From Bacteroidaceae bacterium (GTDB lineage Bacteria > Bacteroidota > Bacteroidia > Bacteroidales > Bacteroidaceae): a DNA stretch of 45,054 nucleotides. Of the stretch, positions 27,453 through 37,500 are shown in pieces. Where the stretch lies: assembly GCA_017936265.1 (NCBI GenBank), contig JAGBFX010000026.1:1-45054 (forward strand), read 5' to 3'. Below the pieces are notes generated by a model. The model was not told where the DNA came from. It saw nothing but the letters and a program-made list of their open reading frames with translations, and did no database searches. The translations under genes were made by a program, and so were the position numbers. Every line of letters begins with the position of its first letter. Position 1 is the first letter of the stretch.

Positions 27453-28604
27453 TTATTTGTTTGCACCATCAACGATGCCTTTCAATTTCTTTACCATCTC
27501 CTCGCCTCTGAGACCGAACTGCACGACATTACCGTCCGGGTCAATGAGTACAGTGTGAGGAACACCTTTTACACCGAACAGTCTTATACCATCACTGTTC
27601 CACCCTTTAAGCACCGACACATGCATCCAGTTCTTGTGTACAAGTTGATTTTTCTCGATACAATTGACCCAATCCTCCATATTATTGTCTATCGAATAGC
27701 TGAAGACAACAAGATTGTCACTCTTCTCGGAATATGCCAGAGCCTCCTTAAGGAAAGGAATCTCACGACGGCAAGGAGCACACCAGCTTGCCCAAAAGTC
27801 TATGAAGACATACTTGCCACGGAAGTCTGATAGCGACACCTCCTTGCCGTCGGGAGTACGTCCACTGATATCGGGAGCCTCGGAACCTTCCTTGAGGTTT
27901 GCCGCACGGATATCATTCATTAGTTCCTTGTACATCGCCTGTCGACGCAGTTCTACGGGGACGGCATTCAAGAACCCCTTTATCACGTCAGTAGTGAATG
28001 TGGGAACCATTGCAAACTTGATGACATATAATGCAACAGGCGAATCAATGTTCTGGTATATAAAATCCATGATAGCCACCTTAAAATGCATATTGTTCAC
28101 ATAGAATGTAGGAGAAGAATACCTTGACTCGGCCTCAGGGTTACCCTTTACCCCTTCGGGGAGGTTCTCCAAAGTCTCCTTCATACGGTCCTTACTCTCC
28201 TGGATGCAGTTGTTGTACAGGTCAAGGTAGCTCTGATAGATATCATTGCATGGTGTACCTCCAATCCTTGCCGCGACGGGATATGCCGCATCGAACGGGC
28301 CGACCTTTATCTCGCCTTCCTCAAGGAAAATATGCAGACTACCATTGTCAAAGCCTGTTATACTGCATAGTCCGACAGACTCGGGTGCCGTTCCCTCCAG
28401 AATGAACTTATTGTCCTCTACCGGAGCTGTGGCTATGACAACTGGCTGTCCGTCTACCATGTGCTCGAGTTTTACCTCTTTTACCGTCTCATCGCTGTAA
28501 CACAGCCTTGTGCTTGTCATAGTGCCCCTTATGACAAATTTTTCCTCCTGCGCCGAAGCAAACGTTGCCACGGACAACAGAGCAAATAGCAATAACTTTC
28601 TCAT
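27453..28604 (-). CDS. DUF4369/TlpA-type thiol-disulfide oxidoreductase (CAPC)
   Basis: This is a 383-residue envelope protein with a signal peptide (MRKLLLFALLSVATFASAQ), an N-terminal DUF4369-like domain (about 20-130) with the block GFDNGSLHIFLEEGEIKV, a helical linker and a C-terminal thioredoxin domain (about 240-380). The active site is WASWCAPCRRE with Cys275 and Cys278, and the cis-proline loop GVPHTVLIDPDG follows. It probably reduces disulfides or keeps thiols reduced in the periplasm. It is the seventh gene of the operon. A 162-bp gap with a palindromic repeat separates it from the upstream paralogue. Confidence 0.9.
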   Translation of the reverse strand: MRKLLLFALLSVATFASAQEEKFVIRGTMTSTRLCYSDETVKEVKLEHMVDGQPVVIATAPVEDNKFILEGTAPESVGLCSITGFDNGSLHIFLEEGEIKVGPFDAAYPVAARIGGTPCNDIYQSYLDLYNNCIQESKDRMKETLENLPEGVKGNPEAESRYSSPTFYVNNMHFKVAIMDFIYQNIDSPVALYVIKFAMVPTFTTDVIKGFLNAVPVELRRQAMYKELMNDIRAANLKEGSEAPDISGRTPDGKEVSLSDFRGKYVFIDFWASWCAPCRREIPFLKEALAYSEKSDNLVVFSYSIDNNMEDWVNCIEKNQLVHKNWMHVSVLKGWNSDGIRLFGVKGVPHTVLIDPDGNVVQFGLRGEEMVKKLKGIVDGANK

Positions 28605-28675
28605 ATGTTATATTGTTTGAAATTCCCAATAGTGGGCATGCCCTTTAATTCATATCCTCAGTCCTCCTCTGTACG

Positions 28676-28753
28676 AACTCCCTCCCGGCTCCTTCGGGCT
28701 CTCCCTCTTTTCAAAGAGGGAGAGCCCGAAGGAGCGCTTGCGGTGGAGGAGTT
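28676..28753. repeat. Palindromic repeat in the operon gap
   Basis: Arms 28688-28710 and 28713-28735 are exact 23-bp reverse complements (gctccttcgggctctccctc and so on) with a two-base loop. An outer pair (aactccctccc with ggaggagtt) adds an imperfect stem. It looks like a dispersed palindromic element inserted between two thioredoxin-fold genes. It could weaken transcription of the last two genes or stabilise upstream mRNA. Confidence 0.8.
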
Positions 28754-28766
28754 TCCGATTGCAGTT

Positions 28767-29870
28767 TCATAGGTTCTCCTCGAGGAAAGCCCTCAACTGC
28801 TCGCCACGGAGCCCTGTCGCCACAATGTTATTGTACTCATCAAGGATGAAGAGTGCAGGAACACCTGTAACATTGTACAAGCGCACAATTTCGCAGTCCC
28901 AGCCCTTGAGCGATGAAACATTAACCCAACTCAAGCCGTCTTTTTCCACAGCTTTCTCCCATGCTGCCTTGTCGGTATCGAGCGACACACCGATAATCTC
29001 CAGACCTTTCTCATGGAACTCATCATACAGTTTCCTAAGCGCCGGATTGTTCAGACGGCATGGGCCACACCAGCTTGCCCAGAAATCAATAATCTTAATC
29101 TTTCCCTTGACACTGCTCATTGTAACGGCATTGCCTTCGGCATCATTCAATGTAAAGTCAGGAGCCTTCGCTCCACCTTCAGTCTTTGCCAGACGTGCGA
29201 TACGCTCCTTGATAATGCGGCCGAACTGGCTTGACTTGGCACCAGGACCCAGTGAACTGTACATTTTCCTTGTCTCTCTCAACGGCAACTCACGCATGAC
29301 AATGTTCGAATAGAACGTATATGCCGTAATGACATTGTCATTAGCTGCAAGGAAGTCATCTGTCAGTTTCCTCAACTTATCCTTTTCATCCTTAAGGGTA
29401 TCGTTCACAAGGCTTGCGCTACGGAATTTCCTTTCGGTACGCAATGCATCGTAACGTTCCTGCAAGCCGTCTGCTACAGCGCGCAGGGAGTCCGAGGCTT
29501 TTATATGTTCCGTATATCTCTCATTAAGCACACCGCCTTTTATGTAAAAGTCCTCCCCTTCGCTCAAGCAAGCACTATATGTCGTGCCAGGCTCGGCAAG
29601 CAGCATAAAACCGCCCGAGAACCCCTCGACAACGAGTTGTGTCACCAATGGCTCATCAACTGCTGCCTTCAGGTCAAACTTGCCCTTCTTGAAGTCACAA
29701 AAACCCAGAGTGTCGGAACTCTCCTCGGTTGAGCGGGCTATCAGGTAGAGACGTCCCTTCTTTATGCCCACAATCTTTCCCTTTATTCTTACATTATCCT
29801 CTTGCGCGACAACCACAGCCGAGCAGCACATGAGGAATAACATCATAAATGCAATCTTTTTCATAGCCAT
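28767..29870 (-). CDS. DUF4369/TlpA-type thiol-disulfide oxidoreductase (CGPC)
   Basis: This is a 367-residue envelope protein with a signal peptide (MKKIAFMMLFLMCCSAVVVA), an N-terminal DUF4369 domain (VRIKGKIVGIKKGRLYLIA), a coiled helical linker (about 120-210) and a thioredoxin domain (about 225-365). The active site is WASWCGPCRLN with Cys268 and Cys271. The start is coupled to the upstream PKD-like gene: its stop and this ATG overlap by one base (tgATG on the minus strand). It probably exchanges disulfides with a periplasmic or surface partner encoded in the operon. Confidence 0.92.
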   Translation of the reverse strand: MAMKKIAFMMLFLMCCSAVVVAQEDNVRIKGKIVGIKKGRLYLIARSTEESSDTLGFCDFKKGKFDLKAAVDEPLVTQLVVEGFSGGFMLLAEPGTTYSACLSEGEDFYIKGGVLNERYTEHIKASDSLRAVADGLQERYDALRTERKFRSASLVNDTLKDEKDKLRKLTDDFLAANDNVITAYTFYSNIVMRELPLRETRKMYSSLGPGAKSSQFGRIIKERIARLAKTEGGAKAPDFTLNDAEGNAVTMSSVKGKIKIIDFWASWCGPCRLNNPALRKLYDEFHEKGLEIIGVSLDTDKAAWEKAVEKDGLSWVNVSSLKGWDCEIVRLYNVTGVPALFILDEYNNIVATGLRGEQLRAFLEENL

Positions 29871-31630
29871 CAGTACATCATCTTATATATATAATCGTTC
29901 ACAAACTGTATGTCCTTAATCTCGCCCCAAAGGTTACCCTCATTGTCCTTATCATAGAAGAGAGGCGCATAATCCTCATCCAAATCGGCAGCCGTATTCA
30001 GCTTGACCTCGGCAACTGCGCCGTTGACACCATTGAACAGCACGATGTTCAGGTAAAGACCAAGGTCGGCGCTGAAAGCGGAACTCTCCTCGGTACGGAA
30101 CTTGATTTTAGTAACATCGTAGCCCTGCGGAGCCTCATAGACGACAAACCTGTCACCATTGGAGACATTGTATCGGTAAACAGTATTCCCCTCAGCAAAG
30201 AAGAGGTTCGTTGTCGTAAACCATGAATTATATGTTATCGTATACATGTCGGTAGGAGTCAAGCCCACGAGTTTCTTCTCGCTCACGATGGTGTATGCCG
30301 ACAATTTCTCCTCTTCACCATCCTCACCTGCAGCAAGCCTCCTTTTAGCCTTGCTGCCATCGCCAATGTCCTGCATGAGCAACTCATAACGATAATAGTC
30401 GCCGCTCGCATCATCCTTGAAGATGAAGTATGCATTCTGCTGGCTGTAGTTATCACGATAATTCATATAACCCATAACCGCAGTCATGTCTGCCGGAGAC
30501 TTCTGCAAAGCAGTGAATTTAACATTCGCATCAAGCAATGGGTTTCTTGACACAGAAGAAGGACTTATTGAGGCGCCCTCATTCGTCGCAAAGCCGCTGT
30601 CCTCCTTAGACGAGTAAAGGAAACGTCCGTTCTTGGCATCCCACATCAAGAAACGGTTATTTGTAATTGTAGCTGCCGTAATCTCATAATCGGTCTGGTG
30701 CGGCAGGTCTGTGCTACCCTCGCATGCAAAACCGGGCTTGTAGAGGGTATGTAGATGATTGCCCACATACACGCTGCCATCCTCGGTAAGAACTACCTTG
30801 CACATTGTATAGTTCGATGGGTCTCCGGTCTGTACACTCCTGCTGTAAGAGAACTCAACGTTCTCGGGCTTGAATATCTGTTGTGCAGTATACTTGACAT
30901 CCATTCCATGAGGATTGTACGCCTTTGTCTCGCCGTCACTGCCATACACAATGAGAGAACTTGTCACACCTATGTTGGCAAGGTTATCAGGGATATCAAT
31001 AAATGTGGTATAACCGAAACCTGTGGCATTCTCATAATGATTCTCATCCCCGGTAACAGCCTTGACATCGGTATATATTTTTGTCTCGTTACCGACAACC
31101 TCTATGTTGCCAATCTTGCGGTCTCCCTCTTCGCCATGCATGACAAAGAGACTGTTCTTGAATACGGGACGAGTGGTTATCATGAACGAAGAGTAGTGCG
31201 ACAAATCGGTTGTCCGGTCATATATCTGCAGGAAGATGTTATAGGACATTGCTTTTCCTACAGGAAGATCAAATTCAAGGAATCCTTTGGACAGGATAGT
31301 ATCCTTGACACCTTTGCCATGCTCATCAACATACGACCTGAACCAGTAGAAATCAAGATTGTCGAGGGTTTTCTCAAGCGTCTGCTCAACAACTGCCTCA
31401 ATGCGACGTGTCCTGTCCTCCTCATCCAATGCCTGCTGTACCTCAATGATGTCGCCTCCGGCCGACATGACCACAGAAGGAGAAAATGTGACGGACTTTA
31501 TCTCATTCATCGTATTCAGAGTGTAGTCATAGTTACCTTTATCCTTGTAACAGCCAACAAGCATCAGCGCCGACACAAGGAACATGAACACCCTACTATT
31601 GCTGTATATTCGCTTCATCATATTTTCCAT
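29870..31630 (-). CDS. PKD-like family surface lipoprotein
   Basis: This 586-residue lipoprotein has its lipobox at LMLVGCYKDKGNYDY, with Cys about residue 27. Several ATGs crowd the start (MENMMKR), so the start is uncertain by about 12 bases. The N-terminal part resembles PKD-like lipoproteins found next to SusD and DUF4843 genes in Bacteroidales, and the middle part shows beta-propeller-like strands (FLMWDAKNGRFLYSS). By analogy with SusE/F-like proteins it may be a surface ligand-binding component, but no binding residues are known. Its stop overlaps the next gene by one base. Confidence 0.82.
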   Translation of the reverse strand: MENMMKRIYSNSRVFMFLVSALMLVGCYKDKGNYDYTLNTMNEIKSVTFSPSVVMSAGGDIIEVQQALDEEDRTRRIEAVVEQTLEKTLDNLDFYWFRSYVDEHGKGVKDTILSKGFLEFDLPVGKAMSYNIFLQIYDRTTDLSHYSSFMITTRPVFKNSLFVMHGEEGDRKIGNIEVVGNETKIYTDVKAVTGDENHYENATGFGYTTFIDIPDNLANIGVTSSLIVYGSDGETKAYNPHGMDVKYTAQQIFKPENVEFSYSRSVQTGDPSNYTMCKVVLTEDGSVYVGNHLHTLYKPGFACEGSTDLPHQTDYEITAATITNNRFLMWDAKNGRFLYSSKEDSGFATNEGASISPSSVSRNPLLDANVKFTALQKSPADMTAVMGYMNYRDNYSQQNAYFIFKDDASGDYYRYELLMQDIGDGSKAKRRLAAGEDGEEEKLSAYTIVSEKKLVGLTPTDMYTITYNSWFTTTNLFFAEGNTVYRYNVSNGDRFVVYEAPQGYDVTKIKFRTEESSAFSADLGLYLNIVLFNGVNGAVAEVKLNTAADLDEDYAPLFYDKDNEGNLWGEIKDIQFVNDYIYKMMY

Positions 31631-31678
31631 ATTATAGCCTTACGATAGTTATTTGTATTCAACAAGTACCTGATTTTA

Positions 31679-33028
31679 TCAGTCAAGTTCCACAACCGGG
31701 ATATCATATTGTCTTGAAGGCGGACGCTTGTCGTTTGCTGCCTTGACTACGCGGTAACACTCCTTGAGACGTTCCTCGCCAGCGAGCTGTTCCACGCCCA
31801 GCGGTGTGCTGTCCCACATATATGTGTCATTCTCCTTGTCATACACGAACGGCAACACCGATGCTGCAACAAAATCCTCGGCACCGTCATTCTTGAGCAT
31901 TGTCTTCAATATGAACTGATACTTGTCGGCACTGTACTCGCCGAAATATCTCTTTACGATATCGGCAGTTCCAAGACCTCTCGGGTCCTCCCACCAATAA
32001 GGGATTCTCAGGTTATAGTTCACATTGTTCCTTATCTCAACCCAGCAAAGAGCCTTGAACTCCGAGATTGGAAGACCCGACTGCGCATAGTTGTAATACT
32101 CGTTCAGCATGTACAGTACATCGTCCTTGTGGAAGGTCGTGCCTTCTTCCTCCATTTTCTGTTTCGCATCCTCGCTTGCAAACAACTCTGCCACATCCTT
32201 TGTGGTGGCACCACCAAGCATTGTGACGAACCTGCAGAACTTGTTTGCCCTGAAGATGCCAAGATTCTGTTCATAACCACTCCAGAAGTATGGCACCGTA
32301 TATGCCGGGTAATCAGTCTCCTTGAGAATAGGCAAATCAACTGCAACCGGCTCCTCGGGTTCATTGGCGAGTATCGCATTCACGGCACTGACATTCAGGT
32401 CTATGATAGAGTTGAACAGGTGCATTCCCGTCCCACTGTCGTAGAGGTCCTGGCAGAAACGGTTGTTTCCTGTATGGTTGGCAAGGAATATCTGTTTTTC
32501 CTTGCTCCACCCGCCAAGATATGTCTCGACATGGCTGAACCACTCCATCGGTTTCTCATACGACTCTGTCACATAGAGATTCACCTCATTGAAGCCATTG
32601 ATACCGGTACCGATATCCCCACTTCCGTCAAGGTATATGCACACGCCATATATCGCATCCTCGACCTCGGGGCGTCTTACTTTTACCTCAATCTCCTTCT
32701 CATACTCATTGTTGGAGAATACCACCTCATCTATTGTCACATCCGCCAACTCGTAGCCGTCAATCTCCTTTGTCTTTACCGCAAGCGTACGGGCTTTATC
32801 AGTGAGGTAGCCAAGCAGCTTTACCTTCAATGTAACCGGGACAGTGTCGGGCTTGCCCACAATATGGTCGCTGAAGTTGAGCATCCTCTCAAAGTCCGAC
32901 GCATGCTGGTAGTCGAAATATGCACCGTTGGCATCTTTGTCAAAGAGCTCTGGCTCAATCTTCTCACAGGCTGTAAATGCGAATGTCAGGCTGAACAGCC
33001 ATACTATATAGTGAAATCTTTTCTTCAT
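31679..33028 (-). CDS. DUF4843 domain lipoprotein
   Basis: This 449-residue lipoprotein has a signal with lipobox LTFAFTACEK. It has a DUF4843 N-terminal domain (about 35-260) with the block GAYFDYQHASDFERMLNFSDH. The C-terminal part is mixed and not recognised. DUF4843 proteins occur regularly after SusD in Bacteroidales and are probably surface-exposed. It lies 34 bases after the SusD gene. Confidence 0.85.
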   Translation of the reverse strand: MKKRFHYIVWLFSLTFAFTACEKIEPELFDKDANGAYFDYQHASDFERMLNFSDHIVGKPDTVPVTLKVKLLGYLTDKARTLAVKTKEIDGYELADVTIDEVVFSNNEYEKEIEVKVRRPEVEDAIYGVCIYLDGSGDIGTGINGFNEVNLYVTESYEKPMEWFSHVETYLGGWSKEKQIFLANHTGNNRFCQDLYDSGTGMHLFNSIIDLNVSAVNAILANEPEEPVAVDLPILKETDYPAYTVPYFWSGYEQNLGIFRANKFCRFVTMLGGATTKDVAELFASEDAKQKMEEEGTTFHKDDVLYMLNEYYNYAQSGLPISEFKALCWVEIRNNVNYNLRIPYWWEDPRGLGTADIVKRYFGEYSADKYQFILKTMLKNDGAEDFVAASVLPFVYDKENDTYMWDSTPLGVEQLAGEERLKECYRVVKAANDKRPPSRQYDIPVVELD

Positions 33029-33062
33029 ATATCAAGTATTCTTGTTTAAACAGCTTCTTAAC

Positions 33063-34496
33063 TTACTCCACTGGATTCTCCTCCTCGGCCCAGCCGAACT
33101 CAATCTCTGCGTCAGGCAGCGGGAAGAGGAAATTCTCCTCGGCAAGCACACTCTCGGCACAATGTGCCAATGCGCCCGTAATGCCATGAGTCTTGAGGAA
33201 CCAGAAATATTGCCCCTCGCCGTAGAACTCCTTGCGATACTCCTTGTTCAGAGCCGCAACACGTAGTTCATCGGTGTCACATGAGACATTCTTCGCCTTT
33301 GAGATACCTCTTTTGTTGCGTACAAGGTTCACATATCGGGCTGCATCAACGCCATCCTCTACAGCCTCGCAAGCGATATAATACATCTCGGACAAGCGTA
33401 TCAAAGGAATAATCTCATTGTCATTATCGACATATTTAAGCGAAATGGCATTCTGCTGTTCGTTATTCCTGTAGAAAGCGGTTCCTTTGGCCCGTATATC
33501 CTCGCTCTCGCTACCCACACTCTCGAAAATTATGTTGAGAGTGGAGATATTGAGATAGTATTTTGTCGCCAGTTTATCACTTACTGCAAAATAGTCGGAA
33601 AGGTTATCCTCCAGTTCATGCATGTTAAGACCTACGATGACCTCCTTAGACAGTATGGGGTCGTTGTCGTTCCCGCTCTCGAGCGCAAGTCCACACTCCT
33701 CAATGACCTTGAGGGCATGCAACGCAGCGCTATCCTTCTCGCCGGCATAGTTGTATACACGCGCCAAAAGAGCGTTGATTGCATGATAGTTGAAACGCAT
33801 ATGCCTGCCTTCAATGCGGTCACTCAGGTCAAGTTCCTTCTCATAATCCAGGCATTCCCTTGCCTCCTTTAGGTCGATTATGATATTTGCCAGCACCTCA
33901 CTTGCAGGCAGCTGCGGCTGCTTAGAATGGTCAGCAACAGTACGATAAGGGATACACTTCATCTCTCTCACGCTCTCATTCCCGGCATAATTAGCAGGTC
34001 CCCAACCACGCAAAAGGTCAAAATGCAGAAACGCGCGTATGGCAAGAGCCTCTCCGCGTATCATGCGACGGGTTATTGAATCGGCAATGACAGCCTCTCC
34101 ATTAAGATTCCACCATTTGAGAAGATTATTGGCATTGGCTATCGTATTGTACTGCGAGCCCCATATGCTGGCAAGGGTACCTTTGGTATTATATGCGCCA
34201 CTTGTCTCCCTGTCATATATGTATACACTATTACGGTCGGTAGTTCCCTCGGGCAGCTTGTCATACATCTGCGCAAGCTGGTCCATAAGGCCGAAGGTAA
34301 GGTTCTTGCCATATGTATTCTCATCGGTCATTGATATATAAAGACCGGCAAGGGCATTCTTGAAACCGTTCTCTGTCGTGAACAGTTCCTTCGCCGGGAG
34401 ATCGGTATTCGGAGCCACATCAAGCCAATCGGAGCATGAGGCAAGAGAGAAGAGACCAGTCAGGCCGGCTATTAACGTATATATTGTCTTTTTCAT
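33063..34496 (-). CDS. SusD/RagB family outer-membrane nutrient-binding lipoprotein
   Basis: This 477-residue lipoprotein has its start at 34496, where the signal peptide (MKKTIYTLIAGLTGLFSLA) and lipobox SCSDWLD begin. An open frame upstream to 34577 overlaps the SusC gene and lacks such a signal. The family block LDVAPNTDLPAKELFTTENG is seen, then tetratricopeptide-like helices, and the C-terminal block RLSEMYYIACEAVEDG ... YVNLVRNKRG. It would form the lid of the SusC transporter and capture substrate at the cell surface. The substrate is unknown. Confidence 0.95.
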   Translation of the reverse strand: MKKTIYTLIAGLTGLFSLASCSDWLDVAPNTDLPAKELFTTENGFKNALAGLYISMTDENTYGKNLTFGLMDQLAQMYDKLPEGTTDRNSVYIYDRETSGAYNTKGTLASIWGSQYNTIANANNLLKWWNLNGEAVIADSITRRMIRGEALAIRAFLHFDLLRGWGPANYAGNESVREMKCIPYRTVADHSKQPQLPASEVLANIIIDLKEARECLDYEKELDLSDRIEGRHMRFNYHAINALLARVYNYAGEKDSAALHALKVIEECGLALESGNDNDPILSKEVIVGLNMHELEDNLSDYFAVSDKLATKYYLNISTLNIIFESVGSESEDIRAKGTAFYRNNEQQNAISLKYVDNDNEIIPLIRLSEMYYIACEAVEDGVDAARYVNLVRNKRGISKAKNVSCDTDELRVAALNKEYRKEFYGEGQYFWFLKTHGITGALAHCAESVLAEENFLFPLPDAEIEFGWAEEENPVE

Positions 34497-34521
34497 TTTT
34501 GTTTTCTTTTTGGTGCATTGA

Positions 34522-37500
34522 TTATCGGAACATGAACGACAAAGAGAATGTGTATGAACGTGCGAACGGATAGTCAAGACCTCGTTCCATTCTGATTGGC
34601 GATATGCGCGCGATATCGTTCGTTGTGAAGTTCAGTGCAAGCACATCAATGTTCGCTTTGCGCAAGAACTTGAAGTTCTCTCCTGTTAGCCTGTAGCCAA
34701 CGTTCAGCGTGGCGAACCTAATCTCGTTGTCATCCATGATGAAGCGTGTGCTTGCAGGTGTGTTCGCTCCTGTCGGGCTGAAACCGACATAAGGTTTCAC
34801 GTCACCGGGTTTCTCCCAGCGTCCCTGCCCCGCACGACGGTCAAGGTTGTAGGCCACGTTCTGATTCTCAATCTTGTCCACAAGAGTCTGGTTATATACC
34901 ACTCCACCATACTTGTACGTAAATCCGAGCGAACAAGAGAAATCCTTCCAGTTGATGTTTGTAGATACCGTACCGCTTATCTTAGGGTTAGCGTCTCCAA
35001 CAGGCACCTTATCGTTGGCACTCCATACAAACGTCTTCGTGCCGTCACGTTTCAGGTAGACCTCCTTACCCGTCACCGGGTCGACACCGAGTGAGCGCAC
35101 TACATAAAGCGTTGTAGTAGACTCGCCCTCACGGTACTGCGGCAATGGGGCAGCAGCAGACTTCATCTGTTCCTCGTTGACCTTCTTGAGGTAATCAGAG
35201 AGTTTGCGTATCTTGTTCCGGTTACTGTTGGCGTTCGCAGTGATTGTCCAGAAGAACTGCTTGCGCAGGTTCTGCACAGCGATGACATTCAACGACACAT
35301 CGAAACCACGGTTCTGCAGTTCTCCGGCATTCATTACCATTGTCGGGAAACCTGTCGACGGAGCCAGGTCATAGCTTGTCAGCAGCTCCTTGGTTATGTT
35401 GTTGTAGTAGTTGAACGTCACATTGACGCGGTTCTTCCAGAATCCGAAGTCAACCGACAAACTTGTATTGTGTGTCTTTGCCCATCCGAGCTCGGTATTG
35501 TTGAGACCGCTCAACAGAGCACCCAGGACAGGGAATGAGCTATAAGGGCGCATAGTGCCCGAGAATGTATAGTATTCAATGGCATCGGAAGGGCTGAAGT
35601 TCTGTTCTCCGGTGACACCATAGCTCGCACGGAACACGAGGTTCGAGAGATAACCCTGCAACCATTTCTCGTTGTGAGCATTCCAACGTCCGCCCACCGA
35701 CCAGAAAGGAACAAGGTCGTGCTTTGCATATCGTGATGACGCCTCGCCACTTATGTTGAAGTCAACAGAGTAACGGTTGTCATAGCTGTAAGAGAACTGG
35801 CCTATCAGACCTATTGAACGCGAGATGTTCTCGGTACCGATATTGCTCATGTTTGTCTCCATCTTGTTACCGAAGATAAAGTCATCCATGTGCTTATCGG
35901 GATACCCCGTTGCCGAAAGATTCACATAGTTGTTCTTGTCCTCGCTTATTGTCCAATTGGCAAAGACACTGAACAAATGCTTCTTGAGGACAAGATTATA
36001 GTTCACACCGAGGTTGCTTGACCAGGAAGACATGTTACCGGTACTCTTGTTATAGCTTCCCTTGCGTGTGAGGTCATCCTCAAGTTCAAAGCGCGTGTGG
36101 TCGGCAGGATAGAACTGGTCGGTTCCGGCCATACCTCTTGTATAGGAAAACTGTTCAGTGATTCTCAGGTTCTTCAGCAGCATATACTCCAGACTGAGGC
36201 TGGTTGTCACACTGAGGCTGTTGCTCATATCCTTTATACCTACGGTAGCATCGTAGAGCGGATTGGTTATTACCTTGCTCTGACCGCTCACGGTATTGTT
36301 GTCAAGCACCTTCATCTGCCGGCCATTGGCATCAAGAGGTATATAATACGGGTTCAGCCTTGTATACTGCGAGAATGAGCCATAGGGCGAGTTCTTGCTG
36401 TCCGACTCGGAGATGCCCACATTTGCACGCATAGTAAACTTCTCCTTCAGATATGTCATGTTGAAGTTAACACCCTTGGTCTGGTTCTCCGACTCCTTCA
36501 TCACACCAGGCTGTATAGAGGCATTGACGTCAAGACTGTAGCGGAATGCCTCGGTACCACCTGCGACGCTCACCGAGTGACGGTGCTGTATGGCTGTGCG
36601 CAGAGGTTTCGACAGCCAGTAAGTGTTGACACCACCAAGCACGTTACGTCTGTACTTGTTGTACAGGTTCATGTGAGCAGCGTTATGTGGGTCGTAGAGA
36701 CCGGCCCTCCACTCAGTATTGAGCTTTGTAGCCGCATCCATCATGTTGTAATCGGTGAGGTCAGGCGTCTGAACGGTTGTCGTACCATTATAAGACACAG
36801 ACAATGCACCGTCGGGAGCAACCTTGGTCTCAACGACAACAACACCGTTTGCCGCACGTGAGCCATAGACCGATGTAGCTGCGGCATCCTTCAGTATTGT
36901 AATGTTCTCGACACGCTCAGGGTCAAGGTCAAGGATTCTGCTCAAAGGGACAGTGAAACCGTCAAGCACGAAGAGCGGAGTGTTCGGACGGCTTGACACA
37001 TTGTCGAGCATAAGGTCCATGCTGTTCAGGGACTTCGAGCCCAATGACTGGTCACCGCGTATCTGGAAATCAGGCTCCGCATTAGGGTCAGAACCTGCAT
37101 TGTTGTTCTCGATAATCTTGAAGCTGGGATCGAAGAACTGCAGACCCTTTAGGATATTGGTAGGGTTCATCTTTCTAAGGTCATCGCCCTTTACCTCGAC
37201 ATAGTTACCCGTAAAACTGTTCTTGCTGCGACGACTGATACCCGTAACCACGACATCATCAAGTTCGATGCTTGGCTTGAGTTTCACTACAAGATTGTTC
37301 TCGTTCTTTACAATCTGCTTGGAAACAGGATTGTAACCGACATAGGAGACACTGATAGACTCGTTCTTGTGCAGGCGCAGGCTGAATTTTCCGTCAAGGT
37401 CAGTCATGCCGCCGCGTGCTCCGTTACTCTTGCCCGTACCATCCGTTATGAGCACAGTAGCACCGATGAGGGGCTCCTGCGTATCATCATCAAGCACAAG

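Noticed and set aside
30755-31648. 297-codon plus-strand frame antisense to the PKD-like lipoprotein gene
   Set aside because: The opposite strand encodes a well supported lipoprotein; this translation resembles no family and has no start signals.
32129-33049. 306-codon plus-strand frame antisense to the DUF4843 gene
   Set aside because: It is a shadow of the real minus-strand gene and shows no domain or signal peptide that makes sense.
34497-34577. 27-residue N-terminal extension of SusD
   Set aside because: It overlaps the SusC coding end and precedes a standard signal peptide that starts at 34496.
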